In this document: piece after piece, positions 26,376 through 34,977 of the stretch
Layout of the letters: each line of letters opens with the position of its first letter
How positions within the stretch are numbered: the first letter of the stretch is position 1
NCBI GenBank assembly: GCA_910579505.1
Contig: CAJTTZ010000004.1
Location: 124,001-188,000 of the forward strand
Origin: an uncultured Lachnospiraceae bacterium
GTDB lineage: Bacteria; Bacillota; Clostridia; Lachnospirales; Lachnospiraceae
Reading direction: 5' to 3'
DNA: 64,000 nucleotides
Made by a program: the position numbers and the translations under genes
The notes under the pieces: model-generated
What the model was told of the DNA's origin: nothing
The model's input: the letters and a program-made list of their open reading frames with translations, nothing else
Databases searched by the model: none

Positions 26376-26401
26376 CGAAGCGTCCCCACTGCGGGACGCT
26401 T
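26376..26401. terminator. Bidirectional terminator hairpin
   Basis: GAAGCGTCCC and GGGACGCTTC pair perfectly across a 6-base loop, between two converging genes (stops at 26372 and 26462). A T-rich stretch follows on the plus side. Confidence 0.8.
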
Positions 26402-26461
26402 CTATCATTCTCATTTTTCACTTCTCCACAGCCCGAGTTCCCATCCTGCCGCGTATATTCT

Positions 26462-27373
26462 CTATACCGTTTCACCCGCCTTCTGTAACAGGCTCTTAAA
26501 TTTAGAAGACAGTCTGCACAGCTTGTCATACAGGTCAAACGTAATTTCCGTAGCCGGTGCAACCTGTAAATAGGAACATACCATGCATACCATGGTGTAG
26601 CTGTCCATTATGGAAGACTTAACAATCATCATAATCATGACCGTCAGCACTAACGCCGCCGTAAGCCCCAGTATGCCGGGCACGCCTAAAACTCCCAGAA
26701 TGCCGATGATTGTAAACATCAAAAAGAACCATGCGACGCCTGATATGACGACAGCTATCACCGCCGTCTTAAGGGCGTCCTTTAGAATGGTTTTCCAGTT
26801 TTGAAAGTAAACGACTACGCCGTCAGCCGCGCTCTTAAAGGAGGACTGGTCCTCGTGATAAAAGGTATACGCCATACAGCATTCGTCCACATTTCCAAGC
26901 GCAATACCGACAAAGGTCTTCGCCAGAGAAACGAGCGCATCCATACCGGGTATTTTTTCCAGAAAACTTCCCACAATGTTCAGTGTTCCGTTAATCTGTC
27001 TTACCGCTCCCGCCACCAGACGATCCACCGCAAAATATGCCGCCGCCGTCGCAAACTTTTCCTTTACAATCTGCTTTCCGTACCCAAACTGGTCTTCCGG
27101 CAGGGTGCCTGTCTTGACCAAATGGGTCACCACCGCTATATGTCCCGCCTTCAGCAAATAGCCTATGTAATATTGCGTAACGCCTACAGCCCCTGCCGAA
27201 GCGCCAAGCCACAGCATCATGGAAAATCCGATCACGCCTTCGTTTCGGGATAATGCCGAGATTCCCAGCAGGATCAGTCCCAGCACAATGGAAAATACGA
27301 CGGCGCACCCTCCCAGGGCAAGTTTCATCCATACAAATTTGATGGTTTTTCTGTAAACATCATTTGCCTTCAT
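26462..27373 (-). CDS. Multipass membrane protein of unknown function
   Basis: The 303-residue protein has about six membrane helices: two near the N-terminus (15-38, 45-70), an amphipathic middle with FYHEDQ near 180, and a hydrophobic pair near 205-255. I cannot place it in a family with confidence; the layout recalls choline-transporter-like or glycerophosphodiester-linked membrane proteins but no motif supports either. GGAGGGGA precedes the ATG. It diverges from the Agr-like regulator gene, with a short palindrome TAAGTA/TACTTA between the two. Confidence 0.65.
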   Translation of the reverse strand: MKANDVYRKTIKFVWMKLALGGCAVVFSIVLGLILLGISALSRNEGVIGFSMMLWLGASAGAVGVTQYYIGYLLKAGHIAVVTHLVKTGTLPEDQFGYGKQIVKEKFATAAAYFAVDRLVAGAVRQINGTLNIVGSFLEKIPGMDALVSLAKTFVGIALGNVDECCMAYTFYHEDQSSFKSAADGVVVYFQNWKTILKDALKTAVIAVVISGVAWFFLMFTIIGILGVLGVPGILGLTAALVLTVMIMMIVKSSIMDSYTMVCMVCSYLQVAPATEITFDLYDKLCRLSSKFKSLLQKAGETV

Positions 27374-27542
27374 TGAAGTCCCCTCCTTAAGTAAAACTAC
27401 TTATCATTTTTTCTTTCTTGTGATACAATCAATTAGCTCATCCGAAAAGAGCATAGCATACCGCCCTCATATAGAGGGGAAAAATTACGCAGACGCGCGC
27501 AATATCGGCGCAAGCGCAAAAAGTTCCGGCATGGAGGTAATC

Positions 27543-28244
27543 ATGAAAGTTGCGATCTGTGAAGATGAAAAGATAATGGCGGATAAAATATGGAGTTTTT
27601 TCTTTGACAGGAAAGATATTAACGCCAAATGTTATTTTGACGCTGAGAGCCTGTTATCGGATTACGAAAATGGAGAGCGGTACGATATCGTATTCTGCGA
27701 CATTGTCATGAAATCCATGAACGGAATAGAACTATGCCGCGCAATCAGGAAACTGGATGAAAACGTATATTTCTGCATGATAACAAACTATGTGGATTAC
27801 GCCCCGTCGGGCTATGAGGCGGGCGTTTTCAGGTATTTGCTCAAACCCGTGGAAAAGGAAGACATATTAAAAGTTTTGGATGATATGCAGCGCGTACCCT
27901 CCTCTTCCCCAAAAATAATCATTAAATCCTTTCATGACAGCGTGATCATCAGGACGGAATCCCTGATCTACATTGAAGTGAAAGACAAATATTCCTATGT
28001 CCATTATTGGACGGAAGAAGACCCGCGCAGGGAAGAAACGATCATTACCGCAGGCAGCCTGAACTATCTGGAAGAAACGCTCCCCGGAAAAAGCTTCTGC
28101 CGCATCCACAGAAAATATGTCATCAATATGGAACATGTGGTAAGCTATAGCAGTATGTCGGCAATGATGGACTGCGGGACAGCGCTGCCTATAAGCTATA
28201 GAAAGGCAAGCGCGTTTAAAGACGCTTTTGAAGCATTTTTATGA
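27543..28244 (+). CDS. LytTR-type response regulator
   Basis: The 233-residue protein has a receiver domain (1-120) with CEDE at the acidic pocket, phosphoacceptor Asp in DIVFCDIVM near residue 56, and the conserved Lys in LLKPVEK, then a LytTR DNA-binding domain (about 130-230; IYIEVKDKYSYVH and FCRIHRKYVINM). The pattern is that of AgrA/VirR-like regulators. The start at 27543 has GGAGG 5 bases upstream; the longer frame to 27420 is not supported. The GHKL kinase gene follows after 35 bases and is its likely partner. Confidence 0.9.
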   Translation: MKVAICEDEKIMADKIWSFFFDRKDINAKCYFDAESLLSDYENGERYDIVFCDIVMKSMNGIELCRAIRKLDENVYFCMITNYVDYAPSGYEAGVFRYLLKPVEKEDILKVLDDMQRVPSSSPKIIIKSFHDSVIIRTESLIYIEVKDKYSYVHYWTEEDPRREETIITAGSLNYLEETLPGKSFCRIHRKYVINMEHVVSYSSMSAMMDCGTALPISYRKASAFKDAFEAFL

Positions 28245-28279
28245 TGTAAAACAACCATACGAAAGGGCAGCCTCGCAAA

Positions 28280-29578
28280 ATGACAACAGCAGATATTTTA
28301 GTATGTCTCTCAAATATAATGGCATCACTGATCCTATTGTTCTATTATCTTTTATTTTTTGCCAAAGATTATAACAGTCCTATCAGAAAGTTACTATCCA
28401 TTATTCTCATTTTTCTTGGCATCCACGTTTTTATTGCCTTAATGGATGCTGATTATCTAGTGGCCATAACCGTTCTCGGCATACTTCCGGTCGTTGATAT
28501 TTCTTGCTGCCGCAGCCGCATCTACAACTTTTTTATGATTATTCCCGCTTTTCTTTTTTACGCTTTAACGGCGGTATTTCCGATGTTCATTGTCCCTCTG
28601 ATCACCAGAAGGGGCTTCGATGAACTTTATGGCGTAAGCTCTCTTACCCTGCCCGGTTTTATCTGGGATCTTGCCCTTACTGTTTTACTGACAGGGACCT
28701 ACACAGTAAGCCGGCGCAGAAAAATAGATTTGCGCCTGAATTTCCTTGAAGTTGCCGGTTTTTTCGCTTTCTTTATCTTTGCCCTGTTTATGCTGCTAAG
28801 CATGGGGGTATATAACGATACGCTGGACTTTAGAATGAGCATCGTATTTGATTTATCCGCCACGTTTTTTATGCTGGCAATTTTTCTCGCGTACTGGAGT
28901 TATCTCATCATAGCGCGCGACCGGGCAAATAGGAAAAGGGAGGCTGCGCATGCGCAAAATTACCTTACTATGCAGCTTGAAAGTCTGGAATTAGAAGAAA
29001 CCAACCGTCAGGAAATAAAGATCCTCAAACATGATCTGCGCAATCATCTGCAAGTCATTCAGGAAATGTGCAATACCAGACAATATGCGCAGATGGAAAA
29101 TTATATCAGCGAATTATCGGGGCAGCCCATGCTTTCAAAAAGTTTCTGCATCACTGGAAACCAGGCGGCGGACAGCGTAATATCCATCAAAAAGGCATAC
29201 GCAGACCGTGCCGGCATACGCCTTACCTTTGACGGCTGCTTTGCATGGCTAGATCATCTCTCCCCTATCGACGTGTGCACCCTTTTTTCCAATTTACTCG
29301 ATAACGCGTTAGAAGGCGTAAAAGGTGCTGCGGTTCCCTATATTGAAGTCCATGGAAAAGACCATGCGCATTTTTATGCCATCGTTTTTTCCAATTCTGT
29401 CCCCGAAAATATAAAGATCAGAAACAACTCGGTAAAAACAAGCAAGCAGGATAAAAAACATCATGGTCTTGGACTTTCCAGCGTAAATTCGGTAATCCGC
29501 AAATATAACGGCAGCTATACGCTAGAATGTAAGGATATGGTATTTGTTGTACAGGCAGTTTTTCCAAAAAATCTTTGA
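28280..29578 (+). CDS. GHKL sensor histidine kinase, AgrC-like
   Basis: This 432-residue kinase has about six to seven membrane helices in residues 1-215, a dimerisation helix with KILKHDLRNHLQVI (the phosphorylated His near residue 254 in the DLRNH motif of this group) and an HATPase domain with NLLDNALEG and HGLGLSSV. AgrC-type kinases sense peptides, but no AgrB protease or AgrD peptide gene is beside it, so the signal is unknown. It follows its LytTR regulator in an apparent two-gene operon. Confidence 0.9.
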   Translation: MTTADILVCLSNIMASLILLFYYLLFFAKDYNSPIRKLLSIILIFLGIHVFIALMDADYLVAITVLGILPVVDISCCRSRIYNFFMIIPAFLFYALTAVFPMFIVPLITRRGFDELYGVSSLTLPGFIWDLALTVLLTGTYTVSRRRKIDLRLNFLEVAGFFAFFIFALFMLLSMGVYNDTLDFRMSIVFDLSATFFMLAIFLAYWSYLIIARDRANRKREAAHAQNYLTMQLESLELEETNRQEIKILKHDLRNHLQVIQEMCNTRQYAQMENYISELSGQPMLSKSFCITGNQAADSVISIKKAYADRAGIRLTFDGCFAWLDHLSPIDVCTLFSNLLDNALEGVKGAAVPYIEVHGKDHAHFYAIVFSNSVPENIKIRNNSVKTSKQDKKHHGLGLSSVNSVIRKYNGSYTLECKDMVFVVQAVFPKNL

Positions 29579-29609
29579 CTGTCTTTTTCCTCTACCCTGC
29601 AAAGCCTTA

Positions 29610-30581
29610 TCACCCGCTCTTCCCCTTACCGGCAATCCCACGTACCGCCAATGCAGCCCCCACAACACAGCACCCGATCAGCGCAAGCCACCTGATATTG
29701 CCGTCAACCGTATCTGCGCTCCAGACCAAAGGCTGGAACGTTGGGAGGGACCGCTCGACCCCGATCCACCTGTTAACCAGATAGTTCGCAAAGAATCCAT
29801 AAACCCCGGTCAGCGTCGTGCAAATGCCGGCTTTCAGAAATCCGTTGCAGTTTACATAACGTATCAACAGGAACACAAACCATGCAAACAGCAGGCATGG
29901 AAAGGATATCTTCGGCGCAAGATGCCCAAACGCGGGGGATTTCACATACACCCCGATCACAAACATCATCAGTATATACAGGAACGTATCGACAGCCATC
30001 ACCACCAGTCCTTTGTATCTGCCAAGCAGCGCTCTTAACGGCTGTGCATATACCGCAAACGGTAAAAAGCAGACCGAAAGCCCGAACAAAACCGTCGCTG
30101 ACACAAGGAAAAACCATGTACTGCGGGTGTAAATGCAGATCACTCCAAACAGCAGAAACAGGCTCACCGTGAATGTCCCCATCGTCCAGAGCAGCTTATG
30201 GTCCGGCATCATCAGCGGCACAATGCTAAGTGACGCCGCCACAAGCAATGCGGCCAGCACAATAAAGAACCAGTCAAGCGCCGCGCCGGTGGCCAGGTTC
30301 ACAATCAGGCAGACCAACACTGGAATCATAAAAATACCTGCAATCGCCGCGCCGATCACGGCGGACTTCCTCTTAAAAAGTTTTGCCTGCCTGTGAAGCA
30401 CGTCCACAGCCTCTGTCTCCAGACTGTTCTCCATCTCCTCGCTCCTCATCTGCCGCAAAAGGGCGGAACAATCCGTGCAGTCCGTCAGATGTTCCTCCAC
30501 AAGCCCCCTGCTCTCCTCACTGCAGACCTGATCCGCATAGAGGGGAAGTAAATCCTTTATCACATTACAATTCAGTTTCAT
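29610..30581 (-). CDS. zf-HC2 anti-sigma-like membrane protein
   Basis: The 323-residue protein starts with an anti-sigma zinc-finger domain (His and two Cys in HLTDCTDC near residue 32, with an earlier Cys), a linker, and about eight membrane helices from residue 80 onward. The ATG at 30581 overlaps the end of the ECF sigma gene by 17 bases, so translation is coupled and the pair is surely functional. It would hold the sigma factor at the membrane until a signal is sensed. The long membrane part is larger than in most anti-sigma factors. A GTTWACATAA repeat at 29850-29859 is read as Tyr-Val-Asn. Confidence 0.85.
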   Translation of the reverse strand: MKLNCNVIKDLLPLYADQVCSEESRGLVEEHLTDCTDCSALLRQMRSEEMENSLETEAVDVLHRQAKLFKRKSAVIGAAIAGIFMIPVLVCLIVNLATGAALDWFFIVLAALLVAASLSIVPLMMPDHKLLWTMGTFTVSLFLLFGVICIYTRSTWFFLVSATVLFGLSVCFLPFAVYAQPLRALLGRYKGLVVMAVDTFLYILMMFVIGVYVKSPAFGHLAPKISFPCLLFAWFVFLLIRYVNCNGFLKAGICTTLTGVYGFFANYLVNRWIGVERSLPTFQPLVWSADTVDGNIRWLALIGCCVVGAALAVRGIAGKGKSG

Positions 30582-31068
30582 GAATCCCCATCCTTTCCAT
30601 AAGCTTACATTTGGCACGGTGGTATGTGACCCTCGCCCAGCTCTCTGTCCTGCCGCAGATCCCGCTGATTTCCCGAAAAGACATCTCTCCGAAAATCCGC
30701 AGTTCAAACACCCTGCGGTATGGTTCTTCCAGTTCATACAGCGCCTGGTGAATCTGGTAAGAAGTGTCCTTATCCTCCACTTCTGCGGCAATGTCGATGC
30801 CGCTGTCGGCGTCCGCATCAGACGAGATGGGTGCGCCACGCTTTGCCTGCCGCCGCATTTCATCGACAAAGAGATTCCTGGCAATGGAGCAGAGCCATGT
30901 CACCGCATTTGATTCGCCGCGAAAAGACGCGTTTGTGGTGAACGCCTTATAAAACGTCTCCTGCGTAATCTCCTCCGCCATATGCGCCTTCCCCGAAAGC
31001 GCCATCACATAGGAATACACCCGCATATAGTATGTCTGATACAGTTTTTCAAACGCCTCTTTCTCCAC
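30565..31068 (-). CDS. ECF-family RNA polymerase sigma factor
   Basis: The 167-residue protein has sigma region 2 (residues 5-75; EEITQETFYKAF and WLCSIARNLFVDEMR) and region 4 (about 110-160; FREISGICGRTESWARV), linked by an acidic stretch, which is the ECF layout. It starts at GTG with AGAGGTG upstream. The following gene encodes its zf-HC2 anti-sigma factor. Such factors usually drive their own operon, but no matching promoter can be asserted here. Confidence 0.92.
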   Translation of the reverse strand: MEKEAFEKLYQTYYMRVYSYVMALSGKAHMAEEITQETFYKAFTTNASFRGESNAVTWLCSIARNLFVDEMRRQAKRGAPISSDADADSGIDIAAEVEDKDTSYQIHQALYELEEPYRRVFELRIFGEMSFREISGICGRTESWARVTYHRAKCKLMERMGIHETEL

Positions 31069-31166
31069 CTGCCATCACCTCTGTTTCCGTGCTTTCATTG
31101 GTTAGACGGATTCACGCCTGTTTCGTTACAACTCATGCATATAATTTAATAGTGATACAGGACAAA

Positions 31167-31571
31167 CTAGCGGCAGAGCGCATTTTCAACCGCTTTCTTT
31201 ATGACAGTGCTGGAATTGGTTGCGCCGGATACGGCGTCCACGTCTATTCTCTGCTCGGCAATCATATCGGCGATCACCGCCTCCGCGGCTTTCCCCCGTT
31301 CCTGCCGGTGCTCCAGAATGGCAATGTCCGTCATTTTCCCGTCCCGAACCGTCACCTCCACTTTCGCATAGATAAAATCCACGTCATACGCCCCGACATA
31401 AACGCCGTCGGGAATCGCGGAAAGATCCACGTCGCCTATCACCGTTTCCTTTACCGCCTTTTTATAGTCCGCCACGCTTTTCAGATAGACAGCCGTGCAG
31501 AGCAGACCAGTCAAAAATAAGAAAATGACAATACACATAGTGACTCTTCTTTTCGTAAATTTTTCTCTCAT
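31167..31571 (-). CDS. FMN-binding-domain protein
   Basis: The 134-residue protein has an N-terminal membrane helix (residues 8-32) and an extracytoplasmic FMN-binding domain of the RnfG/NqrC type. The motif SGATNSS near residue 116 carries the Thr/Ser to which FMN is linked by a phosphodiester bond in this family. Such proteins take part in extracellular electron transfer when flavin is attached by ApbE; no apbE is in the window. GGAGG precedes the ATG. It follows the TetR-family regulator gene, which may control it. Confidence 0.85.
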   Translation of the reverse strand: MREKFTKRRVTMCIVIFLFLTGLLCTAVYLKSVADYKKAVKETVIGDVDLSAIPDGVYVGAYDVDFIYAKVEVTVRDGKMTDIAILEHRQERGKAAEAVIADMIAEQRIDVDAVSGATNSSTVIKKAVENALCR

Positions 31572-31615
31572 CCCTACCTCCGTAATTTACGCTTCGCGCA
31601 GAAGTTCTTCTCACC

Positions 31616-32248
31616 CTATTTCGCCGCAATGGAGCGGTACAGCATGGAAAATCCATAGTCTAAAAACTGCTCTTTTGACAAATGCATCGCTTTCCCGATA
31701 TACGCTTCCTTGTTTGCGGCAAGCCGGATCATCCCGGACAGCATGCCCCAGAAATGAAAGATGACAGGCATCATTTCCAAGCCGCTTTGCAGATCGCCTC
31801 TCTCCATACCTTCCATCAAGAACTCTTTTATCTTTTCATTGATTGTTTCCCCGACCAGATACGTCTCCTTTTCCTCCGGCACATACTCCCGGTTCTCAAA
31901 ATCAATATTGATCTTGCCAAGCGCCATATCAAAATAAAATGGAAACTCCTCCTGATACCGCACCAGTCCCTTACAGATCAGGAGATACCTCTCCCATGTG
32001 CCCTCTCTCTGTTCCAGCGCGGCGGATATGTAATCGTACAGTTTTTTCATACTGTTCAACACCAAAATACCTACGATTTCTTCTTTGTTCTCAAAGTACA
32101 CGTACAGCGTCGCCTTGCTGTACCCGGCGGCTTTCGCGATATCGTCCATGGATGTTTCCGCAATCCCTTTTTCCATAAAAAGCACGGATGCCGCGGACGC
32201 GATATTTTCGCGGTGAACGTTTCTCGGTTCCTTTTTTCTTCTGCCCAT
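31616..32248 (-). CDS. TetR-family transcriptional regulator
   Basis: This 210-residue protein has a TetR_N helix-turn-helix at about 10-58 (MDDIAKAAGYSKATLYVYFENKEEI) and a variable ligand-binding C-terminal domain. The start at 32248 has GGAGG upstream; the longer frame does not. A perfect 13-bp palindrome 62 bases upstream is the likely autoregulatory operator. The FMN-binding protein gene 45 bases downstream may be in the same operon. The ligand is unknown. Confidence 0.9.
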   Translation of the reverse strand: MGRRKKEPRNVHRENIASAASVLFMEKGIAETSMDDIAKAAGYSKATLYVYFENKEEIVGILVLNSMKKLYDYISAALEQREGTWERYLLICKGLVRYQEEFPFYFDMALGKINIDFENREYVPEEKETYLVGETINEKIKEFLMEGMERGDLQSGLEMMPVIFHFWGMLSGMIRLAANKEAYIGKAMHLSKEQFLDYGFSMLYRSIAAK

Positions 32249-32309
32249 TTGCTCCTCCTTCCGAAAAGTAATGCGTTGCATTTTGAGAATTGGCGCAGTT
32301 TTCCTTTTG

Positions 32310-32340
32310 CATATAATTAAACTTGCAGTTTAATTATATG
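32310..32340. promoter_or_regulatory. Palindromic operator of the TetR-type regulator
   Basis: CATATAATTAAAC and GTTTAATTATATG are perfect inverted copies around a TTGCA centre, upstream of the TetR gene. The size and AT-rich form fit a TetR dimer-pair site. No T tract is present, so a terminator is unlikely. The rest of 32341-32506 holds no supportable gene. Confidence 0.6.
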
Positions 32341-32506
32341 GATCATTTATTCCCCTGTCAATAGATTTATATTTTTGTGTTTGTGGTAAGATAAAGACGC
32401 ACACCGAACAGATCAGCGTGCCGGAAGAAGAAAGTAAATTGGTAAAAGACAGACTACGGGCGGGAAGAGGGACCATTTAAAAATTTGATCTGTAATAAAA
32501 CAAACC

Positions 32507-32528
32507 GGGCGGCACGAAAATGCCGCCC
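32507..32528 (-). terminator. Terminator of ribU
   Basis: GGGCGGCA and TGCCGCCC pair across a 6-base loop, followed on the minus strand by GGTTTGTTTTATT, 26 bases after the ribU stop codon. Confidence 0.85.
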
Positions 32529-32554
32529 TTTCCATGACTCCCTATGTTCCCCCA

Positions 32555-33100
32555 TCATCTTTCCACCAGATGTAACCGCCGCAGAGTCGTGATCACCGGC
32601 TTATAAATCAGAAAGGTAATCCCCGCGTTCAACCCGCCCTTCAAGAGATTGAACGGCAGAAATGCCGTCAGCAGCAGCGCCTCCACCGCCTCACGCGGAT
32701 AGCCCATATAAATCGGGGCAGCCAGCCAGTTCCAGAGCATCATCACCGCGATCTGGCACGCCACGCCGCAGACAAGAGCTGCCACAGCGCCGGACCGGGT
32801 GCGGTGCCTTTTGTAGAGAAATGCCGCCGTACACGCAAAGGAGCAGCTTGAAATCATATTCATCATGCACCCCCAGCCGCCCGTGCTGCTGATCGTAACC
32901 ATCTCCACGACCGAGACGATCACCGCCATCGCCAGTGAAGTGAGCGGTCCGAAGATCAGACCGCCGATCGCAATCACCACATCCTTCGGGTCGTACTTTA
33001 GAAAAAGTACAACGGGAATGCGCCCGACCGCCACCGTTATGTACGCGAGCGCGCACAACATCCCTACTGTTGTGAGTTTCTTTGTCCTGCTGTTTTTCAT
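32555..33100 (-). CDS. ribU: ECF transporter S component for riboflavin
   Basis: The 181-residue integral membrane protein matches RibU, the riboflavin-binding S component of energy-coupling-factor transporters: IPVVLFLKYDPKDVVIAIGG near residue 28 is a family hallmark, followed by about six helices. It needs the shared EcfT and ATPase subunits, which are not in the window. The FMN riboswitch 150 bases upstream confirms the flavin role. AGGAGG precedes the ATG at 8 bases. It is transcribed alone. Confidence 0.93.
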   Translation of the reverse strand: MKNSRTKKLTTVGMLCALAYITVAVGRIPVVLFLKYDPKDVVIAIGGLIFGPLTSLAMAVIVSVVEMVTISSTGGWGCMMNMISSCSFACTAAFLYKRHRTRSGAVAALVCGVACQIAVMMLWNWLAAPIYMGYPREAVEALLLTAFLPFNLLKGGLNAGITFLIYKPVITTLRRLHLVER

Positions 33101-33124
33101 TTTCCATTCCTCCTAAAATAGATT

Positions 33125-33157
33125 AACACCTGAAAGTACCGCTGCCTTTCAGGTGTT
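33125..33157 (-). terminator. Expression-platform hairpin of the FMN riboswitch
   Basis: AACACCTGAAAG and CTTTCAGGTGTT form a 12-bp stem with a 9-base loop between the aptamer and ribU. A short T-rich run (ATCTATTTT) follows on the minus strand, just before the ribU ribosome site, so FMN would stop transcription or hide translation. Confidence 0.75.
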
Positions 33158-33250
33158 ATGATTTTAGGTGTACCGAAAATGCCATCAGAGCAGTTTGACG
33201 ATAAAGAGTGCACAAATCATTGCCAGAGTTCTTCTGACAATCTCAATACA

Positions 33251-33357
33251 CCTTCTTTAATCCGGACTATACCGTCGGTTCCGGAATTTCACCGGCCCCC
33301 GCGCTCTCGCGCCCGCGGACTGTCACCGCCGATCGGGAATTTCACCCTGCCCTGAAG
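33251..33357 (-). promoter_or_regulatory. FMN riboswitch (RFN element)
   Basis: On the minus strand the conserved blocks of the RFN element occur in order: CAGGGTGAAATTCCC, GGCGGT, AGTCCGCG, a variable GC-rich hairpin, CCGGTGAAATTCCGG, ACCGACGGTATAGTCCGGA and the closing GAAG. It lies upstream of ribU, which it would shut off when FMN is plentiful. All core positions that I can recall for the family are kept. Confidence 0.95.
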
Positions 33358-33417
33358 ACATTACGACTATTCAGTTGTTTAACAGAGTATATCATACGGA
33401 AAAAGCGGACGTCAAGC

Positions 33418-33861
33418 TCAGTTGTTAAACGCCGTGATATTCGCCTCGTTCAGCGTGAAATCATAATAATTTAAGTCCTCCCGCTTCGTCCATCCGATCT
33501 GTTTCCAGAACGCATTTCCGATATCGTTTTTCGTGAAAGCGATCAGCGACACTTTATTGATATGTTCCGCCTTTAACGCCTCCATACAAAATACCACCAT
33601 CGCTTTTCCGATGCCGCGCATCCGCCAGTCCTGTGCCACACACACATGGTAAAGGCATCCCCTTCTGCCGTCGTGCCCGCAGAGGATCGCGCCCACAATC
33701 CTGCCATCCTCCACAGCCACCACGCTGGTGTCCGGGTTCCTCTCAAGAAAACGTGCCACGCCCTCCCTGGAATCGTCCAGACTTCTTATGGCGAATCCCT
33801 TAATCGACATCCAGAGCGCTTTCACGCCGTCATAATCCTCTATTGTCATTTTTCGTATCAT
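33418..33861 (-). CDS. GNAT-family N-acetyltransferase
   Basis: This 147-residue protein is a GNAT acetyltransferase: the acetyl-CoA pyrophosphate loop QDWRMRGIGKAM lies near residue 80, preceded by the strand CLYHVCV, and the C-terminal strand carries IGWTKREDLNYYDF. The substrate, small molecule or protein, is unknown. A purine-rich TGGAGA precedes the ATG. The upstream gap (33862-34006) contains two exact and two near copies of the GTTWACATAA repeat. Confidence 0.88.
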   Translation of the reverse strand: MIRKMTIEDYDGVKALWMSIKGFAIRSLDDSREGVARFLERNPDTSVVAVEDGRIVGAILCGHDGRRGCLYHVCVAQDWRMRGIGKAMVVFCMEALKAEHINKVSLIAFTKNDIGNAFWKQIGWTKREDLNYYDFTLNEANITAFNN

Positions 33862-33882
33862 ATGTATTCTCCATTTTCCATA

Positions 33883-34312
33883 TTATGTTAACTTCCATAC
33901 ACATTATGTAGTTTGCTCTTTTCACCCGCCGCGTCGCAAATCAGAGTTATGTAAACTGCAAATATCACAGCGTATTTCATGTTATGTAAATCTTGACGCT
34001 AGATTTTCAGTCCAGCAGCCCATATATCTGATACATGGAAAGCATATTTTGAAGCGCAAGCTTTCTGCCCGTCATCTGCCTGTATGTCGCTGTCTTTGTT
34101 TTGCCTTCCGCTTTCAACGTTTCCATTTTTTCCGAAACGGTCCCATATTCCTCCTGAACCGCCTCCAGCATTTTTTCAAATTTTTCCTCCCGTTCAGACA
34201 TCCTTTTCCCTCCATATCGTCTTCTAGCGCACGGTTGTACATTATGTAAACCTTTTCCTCCAACATTATGTTAACCATTGTTGACCACAAGCCGCTCGAG
34301 TGTTATGTAAAC
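33883..34312 (-). repeat. Cluster of five GTTWACATAA decamers
   Basis: Five exact copies, all in the same orientation (minus strand), lie at 33883-33892, 33947-33956, 34242-34251, 34266-34275 and 34303-34312. A one-mismatch copy is at 33982-33991. They fill the gaps on both sides of the small gene at 34007-34201; the last one touches the stop codon of the YbaK-like gene. Fifteen more exact copies are scattered through the window (see findings). Confidence 0.9.
34007..34201 (-). CDS. Small helical protein of unknown function
   Basis: This 64-residue protein is charged and helical with no membrane segment (MSEREEKFEKMLEAVQEEYG, then a basic RQMTGRKLALQNML stretch). GGAGGG precedes the ATG at good spacing, and the codon pattern looks real. 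I do not recognise a domain. It is framed on both sides by clusters of the decamer repeat. Confidence 0.65.
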   Translation of the reverse strand: MSEREEKFEKMLEAVQEEYGTVSEKMETLKAEGKTKTATYRQMTGRKLALQNMLSMYQIYGLLD

Positions 34313-34899
34313 TACTCGCCCACCAATTCTACTGCCGTATACCCGTGCCCCACATAGGGCAGAAACTTCTCCAAGATATCCTTCATCCGCAGCTTCAAAC
34401 TCGATGTGTTCACACAGGGGTGGCAGCCCACAAACTCATCCTGCAAAAGTTCACTGTCGATCAAAAGCCTTACCCTGTGATCTTTGTCGTTCATCAGCCC
34501 CATCACACTCACAGACCCCGGCGTAATATCCAGAAATTCTTCCATGTACGCCGCCGCCGCAAAGGAAAGCCTCGCCACGCCAAGCTGGGCGGAAAGTTCC
34601 TTCGTCTTAAACTTTTTTAACCCCGGCATCATCAGCAGATAGAAATCTGTCTTCTGCCTGTTACATAAAAATAGATTTTTGCAGATGTGAATGCCCAGAG
34701 CCTCATCCACACCATGGCAGTCATCCACGGTCGCCGCCGCCTCATGGTCCACACGCTGATAAGATATTTCCAGCTTGTCAAGCAGCTCATACACAGCCAT
34801 CTCTTTCAAAAGTCTACCTTTGGGTGAGGGTTTTATGTCAACTGGCGTTCTTGCCATCTCACGCATCTGCAAGCCCTCTTTTTCTTCCTGTCCGCTCAC
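34312..34899 (-). CDS. YbaK/ProX-type aminoacyl-tRNA deacylase
   Basis: The protein of about 195 residues has the YbaK/aminoacyl-tRNA synthetase-associated domain of the ProXp-ala/PrdX group: DHEAAATVDDC near 55, LFLCNRQKTDFYLLMMPG near 80, SFAAAAYMEEFLDITPGSVS near 120 and the ending VGCHPCVNTSSLKL. Such free-standing editors remove alanine or cysteine wrongly attached to tRNA-Pro. I chose a GTG start at 34899 because GGAGG lies 4 bases before it; the ATG at 34920 has no such site. Confidence 0.85.
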   Translation of the reverse strand: MSGQEEKEGLQMREMARTPVDIKPSPKGRLLKEMAVYELLDKLEISYQRVDHEAAATVDDCHGVDEALGIHICKNLFLCNRQKTDFYLLMMPGLKKFKTKELSAQLGVARLSFAAAAYMEEFLDITPGSVSVMGLMNDKDHRVRLLIDSELLQDEFVGCHPCVNTSSLKLRMKDILEKFLPYVGHGYTAVELVGE

Positions 34900-34977
34900 T
34901 TTTCCTCCATTCCGAAGCATTCACAAATTCTTGGTTGAATCAATTATTCTTCAAAAAATTTATGTCGTCCTTTCCAC

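Noticed and set aside
32391..32480. Plus-strand frame ending in EEESKLVKDRLRAGRG and a stop, possible gene remnant
   Set aside because: Looks like the tail of a coding sequence, but there is no start, no ribosome site and no family match, so a decayed gene cannot be shown.
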